This document shows, piece by piece, positions 51,782 through 62,156 of a stretch of DNA of 64,000 bases. This stretch comes from Celeribacter marinus (GTDB lineage: Bacteria > Pseudomonadota > Alphaproteobacteria > Rhodobacterales > Rhodobacteraceae). The DNA lies in contig NZ_CP012023.1 in NCBI RefSeq assembly GCF_001308265.1, positions 186,001 through 250,000 of the forward strand, written 5' to 3'. Numbering within the stretch: position 1 is the first letter of the stretch; each line of letters begins with the position of its first letter. Under the pieces are notes generated by a model that did not search any database, had not been told where the DNA came from, and saw nothing but the letters and a program-made list of their open reading frames with translations. Made by a program: the position numbers and the translations under genes.

Positions 51782-53084
51782 CCGCCTTAGCCCCGTGTTC
51801 GCGGCGGCTTTATGTTCGATCTGTGCAAGTTTTGCATGGGCGCTTGATCTGCCTGCGCCCGCAACGGACGCGGATTTTCTACAGGCATCGCCCGCTGAAG
51901 TCGCCCTTGGCCAGTTGCTGTTTTACGATCCTGTCTTGTCGGGCAATGACAATGTTTCATGCTCCACGTGCCACCATCCAAAGTTCGGAACCTCTGACGG
52001 GCTGAGCCTTGGTCTGGGGGAGGGCGGAGTGGGGCTTGGCCCCGCGCGGGTCTTGGATCCGGACAACCCGCCTGAACACCGCGTTCCGCGCAATGCACCC
52101 GCCCTCTACAATTTGGGGGCGCATGAATACACCACGATGTTCCATGACGGTCGTGTCGAACTGGTGGACGGGGTATTGCATGTTCCTATCGAAGACCCGT
52201 TTTTTGATCAGGTGAACGGTCTGCTTGCCACACAAGCCGCGTTTCCCGTGCTGTCACCCGATGAGATGGCGGGACAGGTCAACGAGAACCCGATTTCCAA
52301 AGCGGTGCGCAAGGGCCGGTTTTCGGGAGAGGGCGGCGCATGGGATTTAATCGCCTCAAAAGTGGCGGCGATCCCTGCCTATCCCCCGTTGTTTTGGGAT
52401 GCATACCCCGAAACGAAAACGCGTGATATCCGGTTTGCCGATATCTCCAACGCCATTGCAGCCTTCATCGCGGTCGAGTTTCGCGCCGACAATAGCCCGT
52501 TTGATGCGGTGTTGCGGGGCGAGGCCGCACTTGACCCTTTGGCAGCTATGGGGATGGAGTTGTTTTACGGGGATGCGGGCTGTGCGTCATGCCATAGCGG
52601 CACGTTCCAGACCGATCATCAGTTTCACGCTATGGGTCAGCCGCAGTTCGGACCGGGAAAGACCTTGCCGTTTGAGCAGGGGTTGCGCGACGAAGGACGC
52701 TACCGCGTGACGGGACACACTGAGGATATGTATGCCTTTCGCACGCCGTCCTTGCGCAATGTCACTCTCACCGCGCCTTACGGGCATACAGGGGCGTATT
52801 CGGATCTGTGGGAATTTGTGACCGCACACACTATGCCGCTGGCGGCCTTTGATGCGTGGTCGCCGGATATGGCGGTTTTGCCTGTGATGCCGGTTGACGA
52901 TTGGGCCACCTTGCAAGACGCCGATGCGCAAATGGGCATTGTGGACGCGATATCGGTTGAGGACATGGCCTTGCCCGCTGAGCATATCGACGCGCTTGTG
53001 GCCTTTTTGGCGGCGCTCACGGATGAGACAACGCGGCTTGGTGTGCCTGAGACTGTTCCGTCCGGATTGCCGTTCGAGCGGTGA
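51768..53084 (+). CDS. Di-haem cytochrome c peroxidase/MauG-family protein
   Basis: 438 residues from ATG 51768, whose start overlaps the previous gene by 14 bases. Signal peptide (PVFAAALCSICASFAWA, cut near ALDLP), so periplasmic. Two c-type haem sites: CSTCH in NDNVSCSTCHHPKFG and CASCH in GDAGCASCHSGTFQ. VPRNAPALYNLGAHEYTTMFHDGRVE and YAFRTPSLRNVTLTAPYGHTGAYSDL are hallmarks of the CcpA/MauG family. It reduces peroxide or oxidises a protein or small substrate using cytochrome c electrons. It ends one base before the convergent UnbV-type gene. Confidence 0.9.
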   Translation: MHVNNRLSPVFAAALCSICASFAWALDLPAPATDADFLQASPAEVALGQLLFYDPVLSGNDNVSCSTCHHPKFGTSDGLSLGLGEGGVGLGPARVLDPDNPPEHRVPRNAPALYNLGAHEYTTMFHDGRVELVDGVLHVPIEDPFFDQVNGLLATQAAFPVLSPDEMAGQVNENPISKAVRKGRFSGEGGAWDLIASKVAAIPAYPPLFWDAYPETKTRDIRFADISNAIAAFIAVEFRADNSPFDAVLRGEAALDPLAAMGMELFYGDAGCASCHSGTFQTDHQFHAMGQPQFGPGKTLPFEQGLRDEGRYRVTGHTEDMYAFRTPSLRNVTLTAPYGHTGAYSDLWEFVTAHTMPLAAFDAWSPDMAVLPVMPVDDWATLQDADAQMGIVDAISVEDMALPAEHIDALVAFLAALTDETTRLGVPETVPSGLPFER

Positions 53085-54608
53085 TTAGCGCGACAGTTCG
53101 ATCCAGCGCTCTAGAGGCGTGACTTCCACCCAATCGCTTTGTTCGCCATCGGGCCAGATCACCCGTACCTGCGCTTTTTCGGCCTGACCCAAGCCAAAGT
53201 GAAGCGGTACAGATTGCCCTGAGGCATGCCCGCCACCGATTGTGATCTCTTGCACCTGAAGGCCGCGATTGGTTAGGATTTCCACGGTTGCGCCCACCGC
53301 GTGGCTATTTGAACCCACCTGATACAACGACACATCGAGATAGGTTCCGGTCTCTGGTGTGGTGTTTTGGTATAGCTCCATGGGCGCGCCGCGATTGACG
53401 ACAACGAGATCAAGTGCCCCATCGGCGTTCAAATCAACAAGGCCCGCGCCGCGCGATTTTTCGAGGGACGCGACGCCTGCCGCCACCGATCTCTCTGTAA
53501 ACCGTCCATCGTCGCCTTGGACCAACAAGTTGTTGGGATCGCGCGCGGCGTTGGAGGGCATTTGTTCAACGTTGCCTTTTGCGATGAACAGGTCGGCATC
53601 GGTGTCGTTGTCGATATCCCCCCATGCCGCATGCCACCCCGTTGAGGCCCGCCCGTCATCGCCCACGTGCGGGCGTTGGGCATATGTGCCGATGTCATAG
53701 GGGGCGGCTATATAACTGCCATCAGCCATGCCGAACTGGAGCAATTGATCGCCCATCGAGGTCAGCACGACATCGGGTATCTCATCCCCATCAATGTCGC
53801 GTTCGGCAATGCCCATGCCCCACAACGAGACCTTTTCCCACCCGTCCTCTTCGCCCAAAAAGCGATTTAGGCCAAGGTCATAGAGCTGTTCATATCCGCC
53901 TGTGACGTAGTAGTGGCGATCATTTGACAGGCGCAGCATCGTTGCGCCGCGCGCACCTTTGGACATAAGGGCCGACAGGGTGCAAAATCCGGGGTCCAAC
54001 AGGGTCTTGTCCCAGCCTGACGGCGTAGACCGGTGCAATTCGTTGCTGTCACAGGCCTCAAATGGGCCATCGGGGTTGTCGCGGTCGACGTAGTTGCCAA
54101 AGAACAAGGTGGGGCGTGTTTGGCCCGCCTCCCACGTGGCACTAAACGCGGTGGTCCAGCGGTCACCGCCATCGAAACCCCACGCGGCGGTTGCGTCCTC
54201 GAACGTACACTCCGGCCCGCCTTTGAGTAGCATATTGGCGCCCACGCGCAGCACCGCCAGATCAAGCTGTCCATCACTATCGATGTCGATGGGGTAGGCG
54301 CCCGTGACGCCCGTGATCTCGTCGAGTGCACCGCGCTCAAAGCGGAGCGCGCCCCCACGCGGCGAGCGGTTGATCATCAGGCTTGCGGGGGATGTCCCGC
54401 CGGCCGCAAACATGTCGGGTAGCCCGTCCGCATTGCAATCCAGTATCGCCACGCCGCCGCCGACAAAATGCTCCCACCCGCCGGTATACGCGTGCGGAGG
54501 TAGAGCGTCAGAGCGGTTTTGATAGCTGATTGTGGTGTCGGCATATGCGACGCAGGCCGTGAGGCATCCAAGTGCGGTTGCCGTGGTCATAAACGTCTGG
54601 CGCATCAT
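53085..54608 (-). CDS. Secreted FG-GAP/ASPIC-UnbV (CRTAC1-like) repeat protein
   Basis: 507 residues with a signal peptide (TTATALGCLTACVAYA; a lipobox-like LTAC makes a lipoprotein possible). Calcium-binding FG-GAP/VCBS repeats of a beta-propeller are seen: ILDCNADGLPDMFAAGG, DIDSDGQLDLAVLRVG, DIDGDEIPDVVLTS, DIDNDTDADLFIAKGN and DLNADGALDLVVVNRG. The C-terminal ~70 residues (VQEITIGGGHASGQS, LHFGLGQAEKAQVRVIWPDG) are an ASPIC/UnbV domain. It starts within the last codons of the ROK gene (ATGA overlap), so it is translationally coupled to that regulator. Its role is unknown. Confidence 0.88.
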   Translation of the reverse strand: MMRQTFMTTATALGCLTACVAYADTTISYQNRSDALPPHAYTGGWEHFVGGGVAILDCNADGLPDMFAAGGTSPASLMINRSPRGGALRFERGALDEITGVTGAYPIDIDSDGQLDLAVLRVGANMLLKGGPECTFEDATAAWGFDGGDRWTTAFSATWEAGQTRPTLFFGNYVDRDNPDGPFEACDSNELHRSTPSGWDKTLLDPGFCTLSALMSKGARGATMLRLSNDRHYYVTGGYEQLYDLGLNRFLGEEDGWEKVSLWGMGIAERDIDGDEIPDVVLTSMGDQLLQFGMADGSYIAAPYDIGTYAQRPHVGDDGRASTGWHAAWGDIDNDTDADLFIAKGNVEQMPSNAARDPNNLLVQGDDGRFTERSVAAGVASLEKSRGAGLVDLNADGALDLVVVNRGAPMELYQNTTPETGTYLDVSLYQVGSNSHAVGATVEILTNRGLQVQEITIGGGHASGQSVPLHFGLGQAEKAQVRVIWPDGEQSDWVEVTPLERWIELSR

Positions 54609-55864
54609 CCCAATAGTCTCTCCGTTGCGTGGTCAAGCGCTAAAGCGCCAGCCCCTTGGGCCCAAACGAGATCCCCCCACGCGTGAATGTCCACAGGTGT
54701 GGGCGGGCGGCCCGGTTTTTGCGTAAGGTCGCGAAATTCGCTCAAGACCTCTTCTGCATAGAGGTAGTCGTAGCGCAAACGATCCCCCGACAGCAAGATG
54801 AGAGCGGGATCAAACAACGTCACGACATTGGCCAGACCCACGGCCAGATAACGCCCCGCCCGCGAAAAGATCGCTTGAGCCGCCTCGTTTCCATCTTTGG
54901 CCTGCGCAAACAGGTCTTCGAGCATTTCTGTGGGGGATGCGGTCGAGCCCACGGGGTGGGCCAGCGCGGTATGGGCCTCACGCACAAGCGCATAATCCGC
55001 CACATAGGCCTCAAGACAACCACGTTTTCCACAGCGACACAGCGCGCCGTTGATCTGGATGGTCATGTGACCAAGTTCCATACCATGCCCCGAACCGCCC
55101 CGTTGCAGTGTGTGCCCTTGGACATAGCCAATGCCCACGCCGTGTTCGATCGAAACCACGGCAAAGTTATCCAAAGCGCGCCCCGCGCCGAACCACAGCT
55201 CGGCCATCGCCAGTAAATTGGCATCGTTGTCGATCCGCACCGGAATGCCGAGGCGGTGTTGTAAAATATCGCGCAGGGGGATGTCGGGGTCCATCAGAAA
55301 GGGACACCAAATGACGTGGCCTGCATCAAAGTCGACCATACCCGGAATGCCAAGCGCAATTGCGGCGAGGGACGATTTGTCGAGATGGGCCGATGTGAGG
55401 GCAGCGGCGACAAGTTGTTCTATCTCGTCCACGATCGCATCCGTGCTGCGCCGCTCGGGTGGGGCGGGCAGGGTGGCCGCGCCAATGCGCTTTCCGGCGA
55501 GATCAAGCAGGACAGCCGAATTTCCGCGATCCGATATTTTGATGCCGATCACCGCGCTCGCGGCCCCATTTACCTCAAGCCCGACACGCGGGCGTCCGCG
55601 GGTGGTGTCTATGGTTGGGCGCGCAATCTCCGTCTCGGCAATCAAACCGCTCTCTATAAGCTCGGTGGATAAGGTGGTCACCGTGGCCGGACTGATGTCG
55701 AGATGTTTGGCAATATCAACCCGCGCAATCGTGCCGGCGGCGCGAATGGCCTCGAACAATTGCCGGCGCAGCGGCTTGGGGACCGCATTTTGGGCGCGAA
55801 ACAACGGGCCACAGCCTTGGATCTCCCCCTCCAAGAGTGAGGATTTAAAGGCCGATGTGATCAT
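54605..55864 (-). CDS. ROK-family repressor, probable xylose regulator
   Basis: 419 residues. The N-terminal winged helix-turn-helix (RRQLFEAIRAAGTIARVDIAKHLDISPATVTTLSTELIESGLI) is followed by a ROK sugar-kinase-like domain with VIGIKISDRGNSAVLLDLAG, ALGIPGMVD, the GHGMELGHMTI segment and the ROK zinc motif CRCGKRGCLEAYV. It is divergent from xylF across a 235-base gap, the standard XylR position, so it most likely represses the xyl genes until xylose binds. A 23-base palindrome in the gap is a candidate operator. It overlaps the downstream UnbV-type gene by 4 bases. Confidence 0.88.
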   Translation of the reverse strand: MITSAFKSSLLEGEIQGCGPLFRAQNAVPKPLRRQLFEAIRAAGTIARVDIAKHLDISPATVTTLSTELIESGLIAETEIARPTIDTTRGRPRVGLEVNGAASAVIGIKISDRGNSAVLLDLAGKRIGAATLPAPPERRSTDAIVDEIEQLVAAALTSAHLDKSSLAAIALGIPGMVDFDAGHVIWCPFLMDPDIPLRDILQHRLGIPVRIDNDANLLAMAELWFGAGRALDNFAVVSIEHGVGIGYVQGHTLQRGGSGHGMELGHMTIQINGALCRCGKRGCLEAYVADYALVREAHTALAHPVGSTASPTEMLEDLFAQAKDGNEAAQAIFSRAGRYLAVGLANVVTLFDPALILLSGDRLRYDYLYAEEVLSEFRDLTQKPGRPPTPVDIHAWGDLVWAQGAGALALDHATERLLG

Positions 55865-55891
55865 TTTTAAATTTCATGCAGATAATTAAAT

Positions 55892-55914
55892 GCTGACCAC
55901 ACAGTGTGATCAGC
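55892..55914. promoter_or_regulatory. 23-base near-perfect palindrome in the xylR-xylF gap
   Basis: Arms GCTGACCACAC (55892-55902) and GTGTGATCAGC (55904-55914) flank a central A; one of 11 arm pairs is mismatched. It lies 28 bases from the ROK start and ~185 from xylF. The surrounding DNA is AT-rich. Confidence 0.55.
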
Positions 55915-56099
55915 CCTCCCTGAGGGTATTTAAGTCACGGCTTAACGGGCAAATCTAGCAAAAAAGTTTCTGTAAGTTCATTATTTTATTTGGAAGCTAA
56001 ATTTAAATATGCAATCCTGTGCGCGTCCGGTGGCGAGTCGAGCGTTGCGTTGTGCATGCCGTGCCATTGGATAGACATTTATTTTTTGGGAGGAAAATA

Positions 56100-57128
56100 A
56101 TGCGTAAATCCATGCTTTTGGCAGCTACAATCGTGGCCTCTGGCCTCGTATCCACTGCCTATGCCGCCGACCTCACTGTTGGCGTGAGCTGGTCCAACTT
56201 TCAAGAAGAGCGTTGGAAAACAGACGAAGGCGCAATCAAGGCGGCTCTTGAGGCTGCTGGTGCCACTTACGTGTCCGCCGACGCACAGTCGTCTTCCGCA
56301 AAACAGCTTGCCGACATCGAGAGCCTGATTGCTCAAGGCGTCGACGCGTTGATCGTTTTGGGTCAAGACACGCAAGCCGTCATTCCCGCGGTGCAGGCCG
56401 CTGTGGACGAAGAAATCCCCGTTGTGGCCTATGACCGTCTCATTGAGGACAACCGTGCGTTCTATCTCACCTTCGACAACGTTGAAGTTGGCCGTATGCA
56501 GGCCCGTGCTGTTCTTGAGGCTCAGCCATCTGGCAACTACGTCATGATCAAAGGCTCGCCTACCGATCCAAACGCAGATTTCCTGCGCGGTGGTCAGCAA
56601 GAGATCATTCAGGCGGCTGTTGACGCAGGCGACATCACCATCGTTGGCGAAGCCTACACAGACGGTTGGTTGCCCGCGAACGCACAGCGCAACATGGAGC
56701 AGATCCTGACCGAGAACGACAACAAAGTTGACGCTGTTGTCGCCTCGAACGATGGCACCGCTGGTGGCGTTGTGGCGGCTTTGACCGCACAGGGTATGCA
56801 GGGTATTCCCGTATCCGGTCAGGACGGCGATCACGCCGCTTTGAACCGTGTGGCTGCTGGTACACAGACGGTTTCCGTATGGAAAGACGCGCGTGAGCTT
56901 GGCAAAAATGCTGCTGAAATCGCCGTGGCGCTTGCAGGCGGCACAGCTATGGACGCCGTGGATGGTGCGGTTAAGTTCACCACACCTGGTGGCACCGAGA
57001 TGAACGCAATGTTCCTCGCGCCAATGCCCATCACAGCCGCAAACCTGTCTGCTGTGACAGATGCCGGTTGGATCACCGTCGAGGCTCTGTGCCAAGGCGT
57101 TGAGGCAGGTCCCGCACCTTGTAACTAA
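56100..57128 (+). CDS. xylF: D-xylose ABC transporter substrate-binding protein
   Basis: 342 residues from ATG 56100 (GGGAGGAAA upstream). Signal peptide (MLLAATIVASGLVSTAYA, cut near ADLT). Family 4 (CUT2) periplasmic binding protein: VGVSWSNFQEERWKTDEGA, QGVDALIVLGQDTQAVIP, VVAYDRLIEDN, YVMIKGSPTDPNADFLRGGQ and SGQDGDHAALNRVAAGTQTVSVWKD all match XylF. It delivers xylose to XylH/XylG. It is the first gene of the xyl operon; two hairpins lie between it and xylH. Confidence 0.94.
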   Translation: MRKSMLLAATIVASGLVSTAYAADLTVGVSWSNFQEERWKTDEGAIKAALEAAGATYVSADAQSSSAKQLADIESLIAQGVDALIVLGQDTQAVIPAVQAAVDEEIPVVAYDRLIEDNRAFYLTFDNVEVGRMQARAVLEAQPSGNYVMIKGSPTDPNADFLRGGQQEIIQAAVDAGDITIVGEAYTDGWLPANAQRNMEQILTENDNKVDAVVASNDGTAGGVVAALTAQGMQGIPVSGQDGDHAALNRVAAGTQTVSVWKDARELGKNAAEIAVALAGGTAMDAVDGAVKFTTPGGTEMNAMFLAPMPITAANLSAVTDAGWITVEALCQGVEAGPAPCN

Positions 57129-57168
57129 ACATAAGTTGCGCCTCGTTGAGGTGCGCTAACTGAGTTGT

Positions 57169-57194
57169 CTCCCGCGTTCTTTTGAGCGCGGGGG
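57169..57194 (+). other. Hairpin between xylF and xylH
   Basis: CTCCCGCG/CGCGGGGG-type stem (57169-57176 with 57187-57194, one G-U), loop TTCTTTTGAG. No T-run. With a smaller upstream stem at about 57138-57156 it could protect xylF mRNA or limit read-through. Confidence 0.4.
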
Positions 57195-57272
57195 ACTTCA
57201 CAGACGTGGGTGCCTATGTGGTGCGCCCATTGGTATGGACGGGCGGTACACCGCGCCCGATGGGGATAAGAC

Positions 57273-58574
57273 ATGGCGGATTCCGCACAGGATACCACTG
57301 CGACAAAAGGCTCAAAGGGTCTCTTTGCGCAGCTCGAATTGGACATGCGGTTGTTGGGTATGATTGGGGCATTTGTCATGCTCTGTCTGGCTTTCAACTT
57401 TGTCACGGAGGGGCGGTTTTTAACCCCTCGCAACGTATTTAACCTGACAATTCAAACCGTGTCGGTGGCTATTATGGCCACGGGCATGGTGTTTGTGATT
57501 GTCATGCGCCACATCGATCTGAGCGTGGGCGCGCTTTTGGCGCTCTGCTCGGCGATTATGGCAATGGTCCAAGCACGGTGGTTGCCCACGACCTTTGGCC
57601 TTGAAATCGGCCATCCGATGATTGCGCCTTTGGCGATGCTGTCGGGTCTGGTGTTTGGCACGCTCATTGGCGCGGTCAACGGCTGGCTTGTCGGCTATCA
57701 CAACATTCCCGCCTTTATCGTGACACTGGGCGGCTTGCTCGTCTGGCGCAACGTGGGGTGGTATCTCACCGATGGGCAAACCATTGCCCCGCTTGATCAA
57801 ACCTTTCTCGTCTTTGGCGGCGCAGAGGGCACATTGGGCGTCACATGGTCATGGATCGCGGGTCTGTTGGCCTCGGCGTTCACCGTGTTTTCGCTATGGA
57901 ATGCGCGCCGTGCCAAGTTGCGCCATGACTTCCCCGTCAAACCCGTTTGGGCCGAAGTGACGATTGGTGTGATTGCCGTGGGGGCGATCATGGGCTTCAT
58001 CGCGACCCTGAACGCCTACGATATTCCCAAAGGCAAATTGCGCCGGATGTTTGAAGCCAAGGGCATGGAATTGCCGGACGGGTTTACACAAGGGTACGGC
58101 CTGCCGATTTCGGTGCTGATCTTGATCGCCACGGCTATTGTGATGACGGTTGTGGCCAAGAAAACCCGCCTCGGGCGCTATATCTTTGCCACGGGCGGTA
58201 ATCCGGACGCGGCGGAGCTTTCGGGCATCAACACGCGGCTTTTGACGGTCAAGGTTTTTGCGCTCATGGGGTTCTTGTGTGGTCTGTCGGCCATTATTGC
58301 CCAAGCGCGTTTGCAAAGCCACGCCAATGACATCGGCACGCTCGACGAGCTGCGGGTGATTGCGGCGGCGGTGATCGGCGGCACGGCCTTGTCCGGCGGG
58401 ATCGGCACTATTCACGGGGCCATATTGGGTGCACTCATCATGCAGTCGCTTCAATCTGGCATGGCGATGGTCGGCGTTGACGCGCCGTTCCAAAACATTG
58501 TCGTCGGCGGCGTCCTTGTGATCGCTGTCTGGATCGACATCATTTACCGTAAACGTCTGGGGATCAAAACATGA
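57273..58574 (+). CDS. xylH: D-xylose ABC transporter permease
   Basis: 433 residues, CUT2-type permease with about ten or more helices. It has the long central cytoplasmic insert typical of XylH ([20 protein letters not shown] to [20 protein letters not shown]). [28 protein letters not shown] near the start and [32 protein letters not shown] with [27 protein letters not shown] near the end are diagnostic of the ribose/xylose permease family. GGGGATAAG precedes the ATG. The stop overlaps xylG by 4 bases. Confidence 0.94.
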   Translation: MADSAQDTTATKGSKGLFAQLELDMRLLGMIGAFVMLCLAFNFVTEGRFLTPRNVFNLTIQTVSVAIMATGMVFVIVMRHIDLSVGALLALCSAIMAMVQARWLPTTFGLEIGHPMIAPLAMLSGLVFGTLIGAVNGWLVGYHNIPAFIVTLGGLLVWRNVGWYLTDGQTIAPLDQTFLVFGGAEGTLGVTWSWIAGLLASAFTVFSLWNARRAKLRHDFPVKPVWAEVTIGVIAVGAIMGFIATLNAYDIPKGKLRRMFEAKGMELPDGFTQGYGLPISVLILIATAIVMTVVAKKTRLGRYIFATGGNPDAAELSGINTRLLTVKVFALMGFLCGLSAIIAQARLQSHANDIGTLDELRVIAAAVIGGTALSGGIGTIHGAILGALIMQSLQSGMAMVGVDAPFQNIVVGGVLVIAVWIDIIYRKRLGIKT

Positions 58575-59338
58575 GTGGCAACCCAAACACTGGAACGCCC
58601 TTGGTGGAGATGCGCGATATCTCCATTGCATTTGGCGGCATCAAGGCGGTGGATAACGTTTCTATCACGCTGCACGCAGGCGAAGTTGTAGGCCTGTTGG
58701 GCCACAACGGCGCGGGCAAATCCACATTGATCAAGTGCCTGTCGGGTGCCTATCACATGGATGCGGGCGAGATTTTCATCGACGGTGAAAAAGCCGAAAT
58801 CCGCAACACCCGTGACGCACGCAAATACAACGTCGAGACCATCTATCAAACGCTTGCTTTGGCGGACAATCTTGACGCGTCATCGAACCTGTTTTTGGGC
58901 CGCGAATTGGTATCGCCCATGGGGTTCGTCGACGAGGGCGCAATGGAGGCGGAAACGCGGTCGATCATGGCGCGTCTCAATCCGAACTTTAAAAAGTTCT
59001 CCGATCCTGTTTCGGCGCTTTCGGGCGGGCAACGCCAATCGGTGGCCATCGCGCGCGCGGTCTATTTCAACGCACGTATCTTGATCATGGACGAGCCCAC
59101 AGCGGCCCTTGGTCCCCATGAGACACAGATGGTGGCGGAGCTGATCCAAGAGTTGAAACGTCAGGGTCTCGGGATTTTCCTCATCGAGCACGATATTCAC
59201 AACGTGATGAAACTGTGTGACCGCGCGATGGTGATGAAAAACGGTCAGGCCGTTGGCACGGTCAACGTCGATGAGGTCACGGATGACGACATTTTGGGCA
59301 TGATCATCATGGGTAAAAAACCGGAGGCGGCATACTGA
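58571..59338 (+). CDS. xylG: Xylose ABC transporter ATP-binding protein, single-domain
   Basis: 255 residues with one nucleotide-binding domain: Walker [11 protein letters not shown], signature [20 protein letters not shown], Walker [13 protein letters not shown], and the H-loop [10 protein letters not shown]. Enterobacterial XylG is about 510 residues with two fused domains, so this is the half-length form, as in the FrcA-type transporters of alphaproteobacteria; it would work as a homodimer. ATGA overlaps on both sides (4 bases with xylH, 1 with xylB) indicate tight coupling. Confidence 0.92.
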   Translation: MSGNPNTGTPLVEMRDISIAFGGIKAVDNVSITLHAGEVVGLLGHNGAGKSTLIKCLSGAYHMDAGEIFIDGEKAEIRNTRDARKYNVETIYQTLALADNLDASSNLFLGRELVSPMGFVDEGAMEAETRSIMARLNPNFKKFSDPVSALSGGQRQSVAIARAVYFNARILIMDEPTAALGPHETQMVAELIQELKRQGLGIFLIEHDIHNVMKLCDRAMVMKNGQAVGTVNVDEVTDDDILGMIIMGKKPEAAY

Positions 59339-60777
59339 TGTATATTGGTTTGGATCTTGGGACATCGGGTCTCAAGGCGATTTTAATTGACGCGGATCAG
59401 GCGATTGTGGCGGAGGCCAACGCGCCGTTGACCAACGAGCGCCCCCATGACGGATGGTCGGAGCAAAGCCCGCAAAGCTGGCTTGATGCCTGTGATGCGG
59501 TGATGGCCGCGCTCGGGGCGCAGGCGGATTTGTCGGGCGTGGCGGGCATTGGCCTATCGGGTCAGATGCACGGTGCAACGCTTTTGGATGCCTCCGACGC
59601 GGTGCTGCGCCCGTGTATTTTGTGGAATGATACGCGCTCGCACGTCGAGGCGGCACGCCTTGATGCGGACCCGAAATTTCGCGCACTCACGGGCAATATC
59701 GTCTTTCCGGGCTTTACCGCGCCGAAACTGGCGTGGGTCAAACACAACGAACCCGAGATCTTTGCAAAGGTCGCTAAAGTGTTGTTGCCCAAAGACTATT
59801 TACGCCTGTTCCTGACGGGTGACTATGTGGGCGACATGTCCGATAGCGCCGGAACCGCATGGTTTGACACGGCGAAACGCGATTGGTCCGATGACCTGTT
59901 GGCGGCCACCGATATGGACCGCTCGTTCATGCCGCGCCTTGTTGAGGGGGCGCAGGTGTCTGGCACATTGCGCGCCGAACTGGCGGCCAAATGGGGCGTG
60001 GCTGTGAGCTGCGTCATCGCGGGCGGGGGCGGTGACAACGCTGCCTCGGCCATTGGCGTGGGCGTGGTCAAGGCGGGTCAGGCGTTTGTGTCGCTTGGCA
60101 CCTCTGGCGTGCTGTTCGCGGCCAATGACGGCTATCAACCCGATGCGGATCGCGGGGTTCACACCTTTTGCCACGCGCTGCCCGATACGTGGCACCAGAT
60201 GGGGGTGATCCTCGCGGCGACCGATGCGCTCAACTGGTACGGGCGGTTCGTCGGACAGGGTGCAGCCGCGCTCACCTCTAACCTCGGCGCGTTGCAATCG
60301 CCCGGAAAAACACGGTTCATGCCCTATTTGGGTGGCGAGCGGACACCGCTCAACGATGCGGGCATTCGCGGCGCATTCGTCGGCTTGGAACATGCCACGG
60401 ATACGGCAGCGGGGACGCGTGCCGTGCTTGAGGGCGTCACATTCGCGATCAAGGATTGCGCAGACGCTTTGGCGGCAACTGGCACCAAGATCGACCACCT
60501 TTTGGCGGTCGGCGGCGGGTCGAATTCCGACTACTGGGTTGAGGCGATTGCCACGGCTCTGGATTGCCCCGTTCATTTGCCTGTTTCGGGCGATTTCGGC
60601 GGCGCGTTCGGCGCGGCGCGGCTTGGCCAAATGGCGGCCATAGGCGGCGGGGCCGAATTGGCGACCGCACCCACAATCGAGAAAACCATTGAGCCGAATG
60701 GCGCGCTAACACAGGCGTTCGCGGACGGGTTCGAACGTTACAAATCAGCACAAATTGCGATTAAGGGACTGACATGA
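59338..60777 (+). CDS. xylB: Xylulokinase
   Basis: 479 residues, FGGY-family kinase of usual length. It phosphorylates D-xylulose to xylulose 5-phosphate. Motifs are the N-terminal ATP site [17 protein letters not shown], the catalytic region [13 protein letters not shown] with substrate residues in [40 protein letters not shown] and the C-terminal [13 protein letters not shown]. The ATG shares its first A with the last base of the xylG stop, and the stop overlaps xylA by 4 bases. Confidence 0.95.
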   Translation: MYIGLDLGTSGLKAILIDADQAIVAEANAPLTNERPHDGWSEQSPQSWLDACDAVMAALGAQADLSGVAGIGLSGQMHGATLLDASDAVLRPCILWNDTRSHVEAARLDADPKFRALTGNIVFPGFTAPKLAWVKHNEPEIFAKVAKVLLPKDYLRLFLTGDYVGDMSDSAGTAWFDTAKRDWSDDLLAATDMDRSFMPRLVEGAQVSGTLRAELAAKWGVAVSCVIAGGGGDNAASAIGVGVVKAGQAFVSLGTSGVLFAANDGYQPDADRGVHTFCHALPDTWHQMGVILAATDALNWYGRFVGQGAAALTSNLGALQSPGKTRFMPYLGGERTPLNDAGIRGAFVGLEHATDTAAGTRAVLEGVTFAIKDCADALAATGTKIDHLLAVGGGSNSDYWVEAIATALDCPVHLPVSGDFGGAFGAARLGQMAAIGGGAELATAPTIEKTIEPNGALTQAFADGFERYKSAQIAIKGLT

Positions 60778-62075
60778 CAGACTTTTTCAAAGGCATTCCA
60801 CAGGTTAAATTCGAAGGCGCGGATAGCGACAACGAGTTTGCATTCAAACACTACAACCCTGACGAAGTGATCATGGGCAAGCGCATGGAAGACCACCTGC
60901 GGTTCTCCATCGCCTATTGGCACTCGTTTGCCTATGAGGGCGGTGATCCGTTCGGCGGGCGCACGTTTGAGCGGCCGTGGTTCGATGGCGGCATTGAAAA
61001 CGCCAAACTGAAGGCCGACGTTGCGTTCGAGATGTACGACATCTTGCAAGCGCCGTTCTTTGCGTTTCACGATCTCGATGTGCGTCCAGAGGGCAAGGAT
61101 TTCGCGGAGAGCACGCGCAACCTCGAAGAGATCGTCGATTACTTTGCGCTTAAAATGGAAAGCTCCAAGACCAAGCTGTTGTGGGGCACGGCCAACCTGT
61201 TCACGCATCGCCGTTTCATGGCGGGCGCGGCCACCAACCCTGATCCCGATGTGTTTGCCTACTCGGCGGCGACGATCAAATCGTGCATGGATGCTACGAT
61301 CAAATTGGGCGGTCAGAACTATGTGCTTTGGGGCGGCCGCGAGGGCTATGAGACACTGCTCAACACCGACCTGACCAAAGAGGCCGACCACGCCGCGCGG
61401 ATGTTGGAAATGGTCGTCAACTACAAGCACAAGATGGGCTGGGACGGTCAGATTTTGATCGAGCCAAAACCCCAAGAACCATCCAAGCATCAGTACGATT
61501 ATGATGTTGCCACCGTGTACGGGTTCCTCAAACGCTACGGCCTTGAGAACGAGGTCAAACTCAACCTTGAGCAGGGTCACGCGATTTTGGCGGGTCACTC
61601 GTTTGAACACGAATTGGCTGTGGCGCGCTCCTTGGGCATGCTTGGGTCGATCGACATGAATCGCAACGATTACCAATCAGGTTGGGACACCGACCAGTTC
61701 CCCAACAACGTGCCAGAAGTGGCCTTGGCCTATTACGAAGTGCTGAGCGCGGGCGGGTTTACCAAAGGCGGCACCAACTTTGATAGCCGCATTCGCCGTC
61801 AATCCCTCGACGCCGAAGATCTGATTCTGTCGCACGTTGGGGGCATGGACATCTGTGCGCGCGGCCTCAAAGCGGCGGCAGCGATGCTTGAGGATGGCAA
61901 GTTGGAAGCGGCGCGTGATGCGCGTTATGCCGATTGGGACAGCGCGGCATCCAAGGCCATGCTCGAGAGTGATCTCGAAAGCATTCAGGCCCGCGTTTTG
62001 GCCGATGGTGTCAATCCAGAGCCACGTTCAGGCCGCCAAGAGCGTCTCGAGAATCTTGTGAACTCCTACATGTAA
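60774..62075 (+). CDS. xylA: Xylose isomerase
   Basis: 433 residues, class II length. It converts D-xylose to D-xylulose in the cytoplasm using two divalent metals. [13 protein letters not shown] carries the catalytic His, [17 protein letters not shown] the first metal Glu, [18 protein letters not shown] the Glu/Lys/His site, [18 protein letters not shown] the next ligands and [20 protein letters not shown] the Asp pair. Order xylF-H-G-B-A in one operon gives full xylose uptake and entry into the pentose phosphate pathway. A strong terminator follows. Confidence 0.96.
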   Translation: MTDFFKGIPQVKFEGADSDNEFAFKHYNPDEVIMGKRMEDHLRFSIAYWHSFAYEGGDPFGGRTFERPWFDGGIENAKLKADVAFEMYDILQAPFFAFHDLDVRPEGKDFAESTRNLEEIVDYFALKMESSKTKLLWGTANLFTHRRFMAGAATNPDPDVFAYSAATIKSCMDATIKLGGQNYVLWGGREGYETLLNTDLTKEADHAARMLEMVVNYKHKMGWDGQILIEPKPQEPSKHQYDYDVATVYGFLKRYGLENEVKLNLEQGHAILAGHSFEHELAVARSLGMLGSIDMNRNDYQSGWDTDQFPNNVPEVALAYYEVLSAGGFTKGGTNFDSRIRRQSLDAEDLILSHVGGMDICARGLKAAAAMLEDGKLEAARDARYADWDSAASKAMLESDLESIQARVLADGVNPEPRSGRQERLENLVNSYM

Positions 62076-62100
62076 GTCATTCAAAACGTTTTGAAATAAG

Positions 62101-62131
62101 AAAAGGGCGGGGAGTGTTCCCCGCCCTTTTT
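62101..62131. terminator. Terminator between xylA and kdgK-type gene
   Basis: Perfect 13-pair stem AAAAGGGCGGGGA/TCCCCGCCCTTTT with loop GTGT, then a T. The A-run at left makes it bidirectional, serving both convergent genes. Confidence 0.93.
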
Positions 62132-62156
62132 CGTGTGATGCATCCATAGGCGTATC

